Shown: positions 44,659 to 56,991, counted from the stretch's first letter. The stretch is DNA of 64,000 bases from Orientallactaga sibirica (GCA_036365145.1 JAEOAD010000005.1:806001-870000), one strand, 5' to 3'. Numbers and translations are program-made. Notes: generated by a model from the letters alone, not told the origin.

Positions 44659-45101
44659 AAATGAAAAAATACGTTAACAGAAAAAGTCCAAGCTGCCTTC
44701 ATTTTTTCCCTATTAATGTCAGTCTCTTCTCTGTAACTGGGTAATATGAGGGTGATTGTTCTGGCAAAGCTATTCAAAGGTTTGGAAAAATGTCTATTGG
44801 AAATGTTCTTTAACTGGCTCTGGTACAACACAAACCTCTCTGTATAGCCTGGGCTGGAACAATTCCTTCACAGTGCTCACTCTCTGTAGGTATTTTCTTT
44901 TGGAGGAATTATGTAGACTCCCAGCCTGGAGAGACTAATGTTTTCAGGGCTCAGAGGCTTAGCTCTCCCAAAGGGGACTGCTTACCCTGGGGCCCACACT
45001 AAAGTCGGGAGGCAGGTGGGAGGACAACTGGAAAGCTACTTGCTGCTGGCTGATTAAAGAGCACCCAGGACCATGCTGGCTTCGTCAAGCTCAGACCGTA
45101 T
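44659..45101. other. Intergenic DNA
   Basis: No gene or repeat was recognised. The last about 150 bp are GC-richer. Confidence 0.4.
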
Positions 45102-45417
45102 TGTTGTTGCCTTTCTGCGGCTGAACCAAAAGTAGCCGATGGGAAGACAGGGTTGACTTTGACTTACAGTGTCTACAGGAAGTTTCAGCATGTCAGAGAA
45201 AAGATGGTGCAGTAGAGGATGGACGTCACTTCTGTCACAGAAGCTGATAGAAAGCTGAGCGGAGCGGAGCTGTGGCCAGGGGAGCTGGCCCTAACACCTG
45301 AAATCCCGCCTCCAACAGGACACCTCCTCCAGCAAGGCTCCACCTCCCAGCCTGCGAACTTGGGGAACCCTGCATTCCAAACGCAGTTTATGGGGAACGT
45401 CTGATTCAAACAGAACA
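45102..45417 (-). mobile_element. MaLR-type solo LTR
   Basis: The minus strand starts TGTTCTGTTTGAATCAGACG and continues with TTCCCCATAAACTGC. It also contains GGAGGTGGAGCCTTGCTGGA and GGAGGTGTCC, words common to rodent MaLR-type LTRs. The flanks show no convincing duplication. Short frames on both strands (61 and 77 codons) lie within it. Confidence 0.6.
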
Positions 45418-45913
45418 TTAAGCTATAGGTGTAGCTGACATGCTAAATAGAGAAACCTGTCTCTTGTTCTGTTACAACCACAGCCATTCTTGTTCACTTT
45501 GAACAGAAGCCAAAGAATACAACAATGTGACAATAATCAAGGCTGAATATAATTTTCACCAGTTTTTGAAAATTAAAAAAAAATTATTTATTCTTTTGTA
45601 GTCTACAATGGAGAATTAAATATTTTTCACCTTCAAAAATAATGGAACTTCTAATAAGGCCTCATATTTGTGATATTTGCTATATTCAACGAGTCCCTAA
45701 CATTTATTAACCTTGGAAATAAAAACATGTCTATCTGTAATTGATGTGGGTGCTGGGAGTATGAACGTCACACTTTAACCCACTGAGCCATCTCTGTAGG
45801 CCCCTGGTTTTTTTCCACTGATAAATACTGAGGTTGTTTCCTATGTTGGCTTCCTATATATATTATATATATAACACTTTATTTAATGTTTTATTGCTGT
45901 TGTCCGTTTTAAA
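45418..45913. other. Intergenic DNA with a small SINE remnant
   Basis: At 45745-45805 the words GTGGGTGCTGGGAGTATGAA and CCACTGAGCCATCTCTGTAG resemble the head end of an inverted B-type SINE. An AT run (TATATATATTATATATATA) lies at 45855-45873. I see nothing else. Confidence 0.45.
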
Positions 45914-46200
45914 ACCAAATCAGACATCCAGAGACACAGAGACTCACAAAACCTTCTCACTGAAATACACCTAAAATGAACCCAACATAGCTCAGAGAAA
46001 CTCACTGAAGAGGAGGCAGAAAGATTGTTAGAGCCATGAGTTGGGTCATTATACACAGAGTCATTGCCTCTCCCACATAATTGACGGCTATCCCCATAAG
46101 TCAAGACCCACATTACCCATGGGGAGAGGATGGGGAGAAGGCTAATGATGGTACCATCATGGCCGTATATATACTATATACATAACTAATAAAAAATATT
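45914..46200 (+). mobile_element. L1 3'-end fragment (3'UTR family copy 4)
   Basis: A short 5'-truncated copy. It has ACATCCAGAGACACAGAGAC, CACCTAAAATGAACCCAACA, GAGCCATGAGTTGGGTCATT and the end ACATAACTAATAAAAAATA. It begins close to the ATATCCAGAGACACAG block of the family. Confidence 0.72.
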
Positions 46201-46218
46201 TTTAAAAATTGGATTATT

Positions 46219-46336
46219 AATTTTTTTATTTTGTAAGACAGGGTTTATGCAGCCAAGGCTGGACTTAAAATTCTTGTTGAAAATCCTGTTTCAGCTTCTA
46301 AAGCTGTGATTACAGGTTTATGCCATCATGGCCAGT
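46219..46336 (-). mobile_element. Old B1-like SINE
   Basis: The minus strand contains TGGCCATGATGGCATAAACC and TGTAATCACAGCTTTAGAAG. It also has AAGTCCAGCCTTGGCTGCAT and ends AACCCTGTCTTACAAAAT. It is heavily diverged and shorter than modern copies. Confidence 0.6.
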
Positions 46337-46883
46337 AAAACATTGAGTTTATTGCTTTAATGATGGCTGTAAAGAATTTTCGTGTTTCTAGATGTAAGTT
46401 CTTCTCAAATACTGTATCACAATATCTGCTTTGAAAGTTTGTTTTCTGAAGGATATGTTTTAGTAAACACAATGTTTTATTTTGAGAAAATGTAATTATA
46501 TTTTTACATTTTAGTGTTTTTCTGTTCTGTCAAAATATCTTTAACTACTCCTAGAGAATGTTTTTCTTTTTCTTTTTTTTCTAAAAGCTTGATGATTCTA
46601 ACTTTAAATTTACCTGTATGAACTATGCTAAATTAACTTTTACAAGGATTGTAACAGAATGAGAGATATGGGTCAAAGTTTAACCTTTCCTTTGAGATTT
46701 ATTTGATACATTTCATATCTAAATATTGGATTGTTTTTAATCTGCTAATGATTTCACCTCCATTTCACACACTTTTATTTTAACCGAACAAACGTTTTCC
46801 ATTTGTTGCCTGTTAACTTCAGTAAATGAATATTTGAGGGTCTCCTTCCTAGTATTTTTACTTGGCTTTCTTGAAGTTTTGTG

Positions 46884-46917
<34 letters not shown>

Positions 46918-49900
46918 AAAATTGACCTAAACTTTCATTTAGGAGAAATCATTGAACCTGGCCTTTAGATGTTCATTAAGAAAAAACATAAGTTCCTGTT
47001 TCTGTCAGAAGCTCAAGATGCATCTAAGAAAAACTTTTAAGCATAGTCTATTGTTCCCAGAAGGGTCTTGTGGAGTTTGCACTTACAACAGAATGCAGCC
47101 AGGAGTTTGAGCACTAAGGCTCTCCTTCAAGGTTAGGGGGTTAGGATAAACGACATTCCTTTTGGTCTCCCTCACAGGACGAATATTTCCTTTTCTTGAA
47201 GGTAAAGGTATTTGGGGTTCTAGCTTTGTGCAGAATTCTCTCAGATTTTCCAACTTGTGTATGTAAGATATTTATCATTCCCATAATCTTTGTAAGATTT
47301 TTCAGTGTTTTTTTTTCTGGGTTATTATCAACTGATAATTTTCCTAGAATGGCCCAAACTCCCTGCCTGCTGTACCTTTTAGATTGCTGCTAATATTTTG
47401 TGTCTTGCCTCTTAATATTTAACTTGCTTTCTAGTCTGGCAGTAATTGCCTTTAAATATTTTAAACATTTTTTCAGTATTTTAATTGATTTTGAATTGAA
47501 ATCTTTAACAAGCATTTCAATTCACTTTGTCACCCAAAATTTAAAAATCCACGTATTCATTAAAATGTTTACAGCCTCATCAGTTAACTGTGATGCAATT
47601 CATGTAAAGGAGACACAACTAGATAATTCTCGGTGGCATGGACAGAGTTAAGGTTTTTGGAGGATTCTACACAAAGAAATAAATAAAATACAGCTATTTA
47701 ACAGTGCACATGAGGATGTGGCAGAAACATTTTGGGATATAGACATATCTGAATGCGTATGATGGTCTCATAAAAATACATTCAATGTATATGATGGCCT
47801 CATAAAGTAAGGGACTGAGCACAGAGCATCTACCAGCCCCTCTCTTAAGATCAGCTGAACTAAAAGGTGCTTTGATCTTTGCTCATGAGGGACAGGGTAA
47901 GCAGGCAGCTTAGTTGTCACACCATGAACACACTAAGTATTTGCGACTAAGAAGCCTTTGGCCTCATAGACTCTGTGACAAGTCTGGGACACTGACAGGC
48001 TCATATTGAAAAGAAACACCCTGTGGAGAAACAATGTAGCCCACATTGTGACCGCCTCCAACCAGACGCCTACTCCTTGATGTTAGCAAGCCAGAGTCCT
48101 GGAATTGGCTTGGAAGATGACTCCAGCAACTTGAATGACCTTGCATCTAACCTAACAAGATGGTACTGCCCATAATTCCTTGTCTCTAGGCAGGGCTTGG
48201 CAAGCTCACTGTGAGGAGTTTAGTCCGTAGAAATTTCTGGTAAATAGGCATTCTTGCTATCCTGACTTAGCCCCCCAAAGCAGACAGGTATCCTGGCCTG
48301 TTATTATGCACTGCATACTTGCACCAAAAGGTCACATTGTGTGTCATAAATGTTCCATTGTCATGAGTACATATGCAATATAAAAACATTTCTAAAAAGA
48401 TAAACTAATTATATAAAGTATAATTTAGCATGACACTATATTTCTTTTAAATAGATTCTAAATAATTTTTTTCAACAGTTATTCAAGAAATACCTGTTTC
48501 AACAGGTATATAAGAAATAAAATATGAATTTCTTCACTCAGCTCATCCAGAGATAATATTCAATATGGTTCATTTAACAATTGATAAGGCAGAAGAGAAA
48601 ATTCAAACAAATAAAAAAAGTTCATAGCTGTTTTTGTGCTTGAACAAATATATTTGCATCAATAATAGAAGAAATGTGAGGACTTTAGTGAACCACTTCT
48701 CTCTAGTGCTTGAGAGAATGTACATTTCAGTACCATGCATATGTGTCTGGGTGAAACATGAGAAGCAAATGAATAAGGAATTTGCTTAAAGCCTTTGTTT
48801 GCATTTGGTATGAACCTGAAAAAGAGGTTGAACACTGTGGATTTGTTTAAGATCCAAAAATTTAAAGGTTATATTTAACTCATGGGAGTGGGGTACTGTG
48901 CTCACCAGAAATTAAAGATGATTCTTGTTCTTAAGCTTTTCTCTAATTTAATCTTAGATATCTGTATGTCCTGACCAGGAACACAGTACAAAATAAAACA
49001 TAGGCCAAAAGCCTTCATAATATTATTAGAAGAATGAACAGATATTTCTATCCCTTAGTATTGTAGCAATTAAAAATGTGGTTTATTTAATACATAAATA
49101 TATTAGGATACTAGTAGATTAGTAAGAATATTGATATCATTCCCTTTCTGTACTTTTGAGCATCCTTAGATGATTAACCTTTGCTGGTTAATATAAAGTT
49201 TCTCATAACAATTATAGCTATGGCTCCACAATAATCAGTGAGGTGCTTAGATATTATTACAGATAATTTGGCTTCATAATAATTACAAAAAAATCATCAA
49301 ATATTCAATGAGGACTGACCATAAAGTGGGTGCTGCAATAAAAATGTCCATTATGAAGTTTTCCATTGTGCAGTTGGCTTATCTATATTAATTAAAATCC
49401 TTTGCATTACAACATTTATCTACCTTAATTAAAATTAAGTGATTGAAAGGAAATAACTAAGCTAGTATTTATTGAACTTCTCCTGTTTCCAATATTGAGC
49501 TAGTAAGAATGACCAAAGGGACTTTGTTCTTATCCTTGGGTTTTTACCATATACTTGTGGGTAAGAAGACCTTAACAGCTGAAGGCATATTGAGCAGTTC
49601 TAGGGACTGGCACAAAAACTGAGGAAAAATGAGACTCAATAACTATATTTTAAATGAAGCTAGAATAGAATAGAGATGATTGTGTGGAGAATACTGGGGA
49701 AGACCAGACCAAGAACTATTAGCATGAATCCATAGGTGTTTATCCTCCAGAAGCACTCCTGGCCCATTCATACTTCTTCAGTGTCTCTCTGTGAAGGATC
49801 ACCTCCATTCTTCTTTTATTCTCTTAGTGACTGTGAAAAACCATCATGATTGTTCCTAGTATATATATGCTCAAAGAAAATGAATAACTAACGCCTAGCA

Positions 49901-49985
49901 ATGACGCCTAGCAAATCAGTATTCAAACTCAGAACTTGGTCCACAATGGGTTTTAGGAACAAGTATGCTTAAAATAAATTAATCA
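46337..49985. other. AT-rich intergenic DNA, few repeats
   Basis: No gene was recognised. A (GT)n microsatellite lies at 46887-46914. A duplication of GTATGATGGTCTCATAAA type occurs at 47757-47806. CGCCTAGCAA is doubled near 49893-49917. A GC-richer part at 47.8-48.3 kb has no identity. The 83-codon frame at 47400 is L/F/I-rich as expected from AT-rich DNA. Confidence 0.45.
46887..46914. repeat. (GT)n microsatellite
   Basis: About 14 GT units, uninterrupted, free-standing. Confidence 0.97.
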
Positions 49986-49989
49986 ATTA

Positions 49990-50180
49990 CTTTTAAATTT
50001 TATTTACTCATCTGTATGTACATGTGTGTATGTGTGTGTGGGGAGGGTGCGGTTTTGCCATGGCAAATATACAGCAGACATTTGTGCCATTTTTTGAGTC
50101 TGCTTTATGTGGATGGCTTAGAAATTGCACCTGGACCAGCAGGCACTGCAAGTTAGCGCCTTTAATCATCTTCCTAGCCC
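49990..50180 (-). mobile_element. Old tRNA-headed SINE
   Basis: The right end on the minus strand reads GGGCTAGGAAGATGATTAAA. A degenerate body follows, and then a CA-rich and A-rich left end (TG repeat at 50022-50041). It could be a diverged B-type or dipodoid SINE. Confidence 0.55.
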
Positions 50181-50500
50181 CAAATCAATTTATATTGAAA
50201 ATGATGAAGTATATAGTATGGAATACATTTGGAAAAAATAACCAAGTAAAAGATGGCACATCCAAACTATGCTATTCTAGCTGAGTTTTCAAGAAGGATA
50301 TTTACAAAGGCATGTATAGGGTCTGGAGAAACATACCTACCTCACATGACACAGGGTCCCAGTGTCATATAAGCCACTGTGACCCCAGCCTAACAGGTGG
50401 AATGAGAGTGGACATTGCCAAACCTAGGTTCAGAGAGGTGCATGACACAGTTGATGAATTAATTGAAAGGCAAAAACCTGGAAAAAAATATATATATACA
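50181..50500. other. Intergenic DNA, possibly a remnant of a B3-like SINE
   Basis: GGTCTGGAGAAACATACCTA and CCCAGCCTAACAGGTGGAAT (50318-50404) have a faint B3 flavour, but I cannot establish it. No gene was recognised. Confidence 0.3.
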
Positions 50501-50504
50501 TATA

Positions 50505-50636
50505 TTGGTTTTTTGAAATAGGATCTCACTCTAGCTCATGCTGACCTGGAATTCACTATGAATTCTCAGGCTGGCCTCAAACTTAGGGCCTGCCTCCCAA
50601 GTGCTGGGATTAAAGGTGTGTGCCACCATGCCTGGG
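50505..50636 (-). mobile_element. B1 SINE with an internal deletion
   Basis: The minus strand starts CCCAGGCATGGTGGCACACA and shows GGCCAGCCTGAGAATTCATA. Between AGGCAGG and CCCTAAGTT about 10 bp are missing. An (AT)n/A-rich tail lies at the left. A SINE follows within 20 bp in the same orientation. Confidence 0.9.
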
Positions 50637-50645
50637 GGAAAATAC

Positions 50646-50855
50646 TTTTTTCTTTCTTTCTTTAATATTTTATTTATTTATGTGAGAGAGAGAGAGAGGG
50701 AGAGAATGGGTGTGTGCCAGGGCCTCCAGCCACTGCAAATGAACTCCAGATGCACGTGCCTCCTTGTGTTTCTGGCTTATGTGAGTCCTGGAGAATTGAA
50801 CTGGGATCCTTTGGCTTTGCAAGCAAAAACCTTAACCATCTTGAAAAAAAAAAAA
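50646..50855 (-). mobile_element. tRNA-derived SINE lacking its head
   Basis: The tail, GA tract and body are normal. At the right end the family head (CTAAGCCATCTCTCCAGCCC on the plus strand) is replaced by CATCTTGAAAAAAAAAAAA. Duplications GGAAAATAC lie at 50637-50645 and 50856-50864. The missing head removes most of the A box, so this copy was 5'-truncated on insertion or altered later. Confidence 0.85.
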
Positions 50856-50864
50856 GGAAAATAC

Positions 50865-53043
50865 ATTTTTTACTTCACTGATCCCTACAGCTTATGCTGG
50901 TTAGTTACTCAGGACAAGAGTAGCTGAAGAAATGTGGAGAACTGATCTGCATAAGCACATAAAATGTAAATAACTAAGGATGTCTAAGAATGGGAGAGGG
51001 GGAGAGAGAGAGAAAGAAGACAAAATTACATTTCCAAAGATTAAGTATGCCAGCACCAAGTCCAAAACAAATCTTCTAGGACCCTTTTTTTTTGGACTGA
51101 AAATATATTATGGTCTTTTAATTATAACAATATATGAATTTCACATATGTGAAATTTTATAAGCCCCCAAACCAATACTGTGGGTAAATGCCTATAAAAA
51201 GAGATTAGTTTCATAGTAACACCAAAAAGTAAGAGAATAATATTGAAGTTGAACTTGGGGGAAAAGTATAAGCTTCATTTCAACACTAAAGCTTTTTACA
51301 GTATTCCACATCTGTGACTGATGCCACCAAAGTGAAGAGGTTACTTACATGAAATTAAAGAACAGGAAAATGAATTGACTACAGCCAAGTACTCTGAGTT
51401 CTATTCATTGCCGCATCCATCCATTGCAAGGGTGACCTTGCTAAGAAATGAATTGAAAAGAACGCCACTCTGACTGACAAACTAAGTGATATTTTCAGCT
51501 CAAGCTTAGCAAAACTCAGCAGGTGTCAGACAGATTTTTGTTTGTAGAGACGGAAACACTATAATACAAAGAGATGAAAGCTTGTATGAAAGAATCTCAA
51601 AGCTGGAAGTTTTTAACTTCTCTAGGTATGTATTTTTTTTAATTTAGAACTATGGCCACCAAACGAAGGCATTGTTTAGGTACCTTCATAGATTATTTTT
51701 AGTTTTACATTCAGAAGTTCAGGGTATCATTTACTAAGTTCAGTTTGTGTTTGAATGATTAATAAGTTTTATTCTTAATAACCCAATAATCATTGCTGGT
51801 ACAGCCCAGATAGAACAACTTCAATTAGAAGGACACGGTGAAGTAAATGATGATGTTAAAGTGCATTTCCACGTAAGTTTACTATTACTAATTCCCAGTG
51901 AGTTGGAGACAAAGAGATCCAGATCACTAGGTGAGATTAGGAAAATCAGGGACAAAGGGAGGTTTGGTAACTACAGATAGGAAATGAGGTTCTCCAGATT
52001 TCACAAATAATTACAATTGTGGTCTTTCATTCTTGAAACCTTCTGGGTAACATCTTCCTGGTGTCTATAGAGACAAACTTTCAGGTACAGAACTACATTC
52101 CTGGCCATATCAAAGAATTTGAGGCCCAGGGGTTGTTAAGAAAAATAATTTCCAAAGTCCATGTACAATTTGACACTACTAGGAATAACTGGCAGATTCA
52201 TATATGCTATTCTCCAAGTGACAGGATGCTTTGTAAAAGGTATTTGCAATGTTAAGTTATAAATCAAAGTACCAAACATAAACATATGAATGTATGCTTT
52301 CAGGCTGATATAAGTAAATTATTGGGTATATAAATAGAAATAGATATGTCTTCAAGCCCAAAATAAATGCAGATGATATAGGTTAGTGAAAATTGGAATT
52401 GGGTAGAAAATAGTATAAAGAGACAAAACTTTCCTAGGTGGTGAAGTGTGATATCATTGTGATCAAGCCCAAAATAAAGGCAGATAATTCTTTCTAAATT
52501 CAGTTTAATAAGACAAATAAGAAAATTAGAATTTTTTATAATCAATGTTCAAACTGTTATGCTCATGAAAATCAAATAAACAATGAGATGACACAGACCA
52601 CAACTCTAGGGACAGATGACCACCAAATGGCATTATGGTGACCACAGATAGCTAATGGCAGAGATGCTATCTGATAATAGGCAACAAGTAACTTCCCAAA
52701 TTGCAAAAACAAAACCTCTGCAATTTATAAACCATACAAATATAAAATAAAATGGTTGCTATGAAATTAATTTTCCCAATCTTTATGAGAATAGTGAAAT
52801 TCAAAATCAATGCCTGGCAGTCAAGATGGATATTAATGATAATCAGAAAAACTGGTACCTGGCATGGAAGGTTCCATGGTAGCCATGATGTTAGGCCATG
52901 ATGTTAGAGAAGTTCGAGACAGGATTTGCTTAATTTTTATAATAAAATATAGTCATGCTGTGCATGAACACATGCCAATGACAAGACTCCCTCTATTCAG
53001 TTTTCAGACTACCACAGAACCTTGCATGCCAAGGAAATATGTG

Positions 53044-53079
<36 letters not shown>

Positions 53080-54174
53080 CCCCTTGGAAACTTACAGTCT
53101 TACTAGAGCAACTGCACTGAAACAAGTGAGAAACATAAATTTTAAAATATTTTAATTGTTACTTTCTCTTTTCAATTGATATAATGATTTTAAACATTTT
53201 GATATCTATAAAAATGTGTAGTGATCAATATGTAATGGATTAAAACCATCTCTTATTTAGATTTGTAATTTGTTTGGAGCATTAATGCACTGCCAGTTCT
53301 CCAAAAAATATGTGCTAGGTTATTATGGGCTACTTTCTGGTAATTGTTAAGTATTGCACTCATCTGGAAGTAAAACCAAGGTGCTCAAAATTCCATTAGG
53401 ATTAATTTCATGTAGTGAGTCTACAGGGAGAAAACATAAATAAAGTTTTGTGCAGTTCTGTATCACATTAGGTGCAACATTGCAGAGGACTTGCCTTGTA
53501 AATCATGTACTAATTCCTGCTCATATAATTGGAATAAATGATTTTACTATCTAGGAGGAAAGAATCAGTGTTTGGATCAGCACCTTATGGTGACTATTGT
53601 CATAGGGATTATGTAGACTCTCCTGGGAACCATTTCTGTACTAGGTCCAAAACAGTAAATAAAATACAAACTACATCTTGAGAATTCTTAGAGTATGTCA
53701 TATTAAAGTCCTATAGGATATAAGAATGATAATCTGAACCAAATCATTTAAAAATTATAGTGTTTCATCCTTAAACACTGTATTTTGAGTGGATGATGGG
53801 TGACTAGGTTAAATATAACACTTATGACTTCTGGGGCTTAACAAATTACTATGTCCATACCCATCAGTAGAGAATCAAAGCAAACATGTACTTTCAAGAG
53901 ACTAATAACAGAATATACCAGTTGTCCACAAAGCTTCATTCTCATATTTCTATAACACTTTAATCTGCAATATACCTTGGTTCTTGCAGTTCCCCATAAC
54001 ATTGGGTTGACCCATCACATGAATGATCTCATGCAAATTAGATATTTAAAAGTCAAGTAATTTACACACATTATGGACAGCTTAACATTAATCTCCTCAA
54101 ATGGTTATGTTACTATTCATTGCACATTTCACTAGACAAGGCCAGGATATCTCAACTAAGGAAAAAGGAAGTGC
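50865..54174. other. AT-rich intergenic DNA, few repeats
   Basis: No gene or SINE was recognised over 3.3 kb. Local repeats are a 23-bp direct repeat at 52352-52374 and 52463-52485, a doubled GCCATGATGTTAG (52881-52908) and a GT microsatellite (53043-53078). 53.2-53.6 kb has TAAT-rich, non-repeat composition. Confidence 0.45.
53043..53078. repeat. (GT)n microsatellite
   Basis: About 17 GT units, free-standing; the cysteine/valine run of an 80-codon frame here is an artefact. Confidence 0.97.
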
Positions 54175-54470
54175 AGAAGATGGGGAGATGGTTTAGTGGG
54201 TAATTCCTTGTTGCACAAGCATGAGGACCTGAGCTTGGATCACCAGAACCCACATGAAATGCAGGGCATCATGGTTCCTACCTGTAATCCCAGTGCTCAG
54301 GAAGCAGGGTCGGAGGTCAGGGAAGCTTTGTCTCTGCAGGGCTCACTGGCTGCTCCTCTGGCTGAATTGGTGAGCTCTCGATTCAACAAGAGATCCCACC
54401 GCAAGGAATGAACAGGAGTGAAGAGCAATCAAGGAGGATGCTCAGTGTTTTCCTCCACAATCCTGCAAAG
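54175..54470 (+). mobile_element. B3-like SINE
   Basis: GATGGGGAGATGGTTTAGTG head, GAGGACCTGAGCTTGGATCA B-box zone, CCTGTAATCCCAGTGCTCAG (B1-like middle), TTGGTGAGCTCTCGATTCAA and GAGTGAAGAGCAATCAAGGA. The final CA-rich part is missing. Confidence 0.75.
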
Positions 54471-54479
54471 AAAATTGAA

Positions 54480-54734
54480 AACACTGAAAGACAAAGAAAA
54501 CTGATTTACTAACAACTAATTTTTTGAATAACAAATATAAACCAAAAATTTTAGAATGAAAATAAAACCCCTCAGAAGTTACACTATTCTATACACAGCA
54601 AAATAACTTTTATTAATATGTTGAGCTATTTTCACTCTTATGTTTACTGCATCACTAGCCAATAAATGGAAAAAAGTAAAAACAAAACCTTAAGAGTTAA
54701 TCAGCTGAGGAGTAGATATAGAAAACTTGGTATA
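54480..54734 (+). mobile_element. Ancient L1 3' fragment, left part
   Basis: TATGTTTACTGCATCACTAG, CCAATAAATGGAAAAAAG and AGATATAGAAAACTTGGTAT follow, in decayed form, the L1 ORF2 end that in other mammals precedes ATACTATTCAGCCATAAA. The element is interrupted here and continues at 56291. Confidence 0.6.
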
Positions 54735-56290
54735 TTGGGTGAGCTCACTGAGGATGATAAAAAAGATAATCTTTGCATGGTCTCATTTATCTGTCGCTCC
54801 TAACCTGAATTCACCTGAGATGCTGCCAAACCTAATAAGCACTCTGAGGACCAGACAATGAGGGAAGGGTAAGGGTGGGAGGGAATGAGAGGGTGGAAGG
54901 GAGGACAAAGGTGGGGGGATACAAATAGGGACCCAAAAGGAAATGATACAATAAAACCCTTTATTCCGAACAACAGGCTAAAACATTGATCCTTCAGCAG
55001 GCCCGCGGAGGGAACACCCGAACCACAGGAAATTGGAGAGAACATCATGAAGACCAACCTTAATCTTTTCCTGCTCCTCTCTCTCTTCTCTCTTCTTTCT
55101 CCCTCCCCTCTCTCTCTCTCTCCATCTCTTCTCTAAACTCATTTCTATTTTATATTATCTAACTATATCTTCCTTCACCTTCCTTGGTGCTGACTTATAA
55201 CTCCCAGCACGAGATTAACTTTCACAATGAGCTGTTGATACGAGACACCTATAAGTTTTCCCAAAAAAGACAGATTTCTGTCAGAGTTCTTGATGACCCA
55301 TCAAAGGTTAATGGTAAGACCCTACTGTTGAAGACAGCATAACTGTGTGAGACAACACATGGAGAGACCCAGCCAGAATCTGGAAGAGTGTCAGTCCCCA
55401 GACAGTTAGCTTGTCTAGTGCCAGAGGGTACTACACAAGAACTGGGGGAAAATGGCAGACATCTGTCCAAACAACTCGCAGTCTAAGCTACCCCAGCAGG
55501 AAACAACCTGACGTAATGCTCAAACAAGTGCAGTAGTGGCAAACAGCCTTCGTGGGTAACCAACTGCTCTTGATTTGGCTAATAGATCCACTCAGTGGAA
55601 TGGAACTTATTGCTGGAACTGGGAAATAAATCAAAACCATGTATAAAAATGAGCTCAGTCTCCAAGATCAAGACACCACCAAATGTAGGCGAGAAGAGGG
55701 CCTATTCATATAAAATTCCCTCTAAAATATCTATGGCCATCCCATCTATCTAGTACTAACTTCTCTCTCCATTGGAGAATTTGTTTATCTTTTTCAGATG
55801 GACAACGAACCTGAAGGGAGGACCAGCCAATCACACCTCACCAGGGCCCCAGCTGAAACCATAGAGTAATGCAGGGGAAGGGCAAGAGTTCAGCGCTCTT
55901 GGGGATCATGACACCAGAAAAAGGCTGACGGAGATAAACACAGAGAACATCCAACTCCTACTAAGCCAGATATCCAGAGACACAGAGGCTCCCAAAGCTT
56001 CATCAATGAAGTAGAACTAAAATGACCCCAATGTGGCTCAGGGAAATTTGCAGAAGAGGGGGCGGAAAGAATGTTAGAGCCACAAGTTGGGGCATTATGC
56101 ACAGAGACTTGGCCTATCCCCCATAACTCTTGACTACCTCCACAATGCATGACCCACATTCCCAATTGATGAGGGTCCCTATGGAAGAGGGAGGACAGGG
56201 AGGAGGATTATGAATGTAAAATTAGAATAGTATAAATTAAAAAATAAATTATTAAAAATAAATAAAAAATAAAAGGAGGCCAGGAAAAAA
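54735..56290 (+). mobile_element. L1 3' end, 5'-truncated (3'UTR family copy 5, longest)
   Basis: It begins in the end of L1 ORF2 (CTTTGCATGGTCTCATTTAT). It continues through a long 3'UTR with a CT-rich part at 55075-55125, GGGTAACCAACTGCTCTTGA, and the common 500-bp end with ATATCCAGAGACACAGAGGC. It ends in an A-rich tail. Perfect 15-bp duplications AGAAAACTTGGTATA lie at 54720-54734 and 56291-56305. The longest frame is 91 codons and is not a gene. This copy anchors the identity of the other four. Confidence 0.85.
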
Positions 56291-56618
56291 AGAAAACTTG
56301 GTATAATTATATATTGGGATAGTATTTAGTCATAAAAGGACAAAATCCTGATGTCTTAACATGTATGGAACTGAAGATCATTTTTTAAGTGCAATAATCC
56401 AGGACATAAAACAAATATTGCATCAGGCCACTCAAATGTGTAATATAAAAAAGTTGGTCTCGTAGAAGTTAAGCATAGAATAGCTGTTGTGAAAAACTGG
56501 GGTATGCAGGGAAGGCATGCATCATTGGTTACTACATTACAGTTAGGAGAAAATGTTCTGAGGTCTATTGCATAATAGATTATGTACTATATATTTCAAA
56601 AATGCTAGGTCAAAGAAC
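56291..56618 (+). mobile_element. Ancient L1 3' fragment, right part
   Basis: GGGATAGTATTTAGTCATAA, GTATGGAACTGAAGATCATT, GTGTAATATAAAAAAGTTGG, TCTCGTAGAAGTTAAGCATA and TTACAGTTAGGAGAAAATGT follow the L1 3' end consensus of old mammalian subfamilies (L1MA/L1PB type, from memory). It is the host of the younger L1. Confidence 0.75.
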
Positions 56619-56626
56619 TTAGAATG

Positions 56627-56781
56627 GGCCGGGTGTGATGGCACACACCTTTAATCCCAGCACTCAGGTGACAGAGGTAGGAGGATCACCATGAGTTCAA
56701 GGCCACCCTGAGACTGCACAGTGAATTCCAGGTCAGTCTGGGTTAGAGTGAGACCCTACCTCAAAAAAAAAAAAAAAAAAA
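56627..56781 (+). mobile_element. B1 SINE, full length
   Basis: It starts GGCCGGGTGTGATGGCACAC, contains TTTAATCCCAGCACTCAGGT and ends CCCTACCTC plus a pure poly-A of about 19. Duplications TTAGAATG lie at 56619-56626 and 56782-56789. The uninterrupted poly-A and full length point to a recent insertion. It is the only modern B1 in plus orientation here. Confidence 0.96.
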
Positions 56782-56991
56782 TTAGAATGCTTTTACCATA
56801 AAGAACTATGTCCAATATTCAAGGAGATGCATGTGTTTACTATAATTTGAACATTTTACAATGTGAATACACTGAATGAAACATTGCATAATTTCACATA
56901 AATATGTACTAATTTTATATGTGAATTACATAAATAAGAAACAAAATTACTTTAAGGCATATAAAACTTGAACCCTTTATCACCAGTAGAG

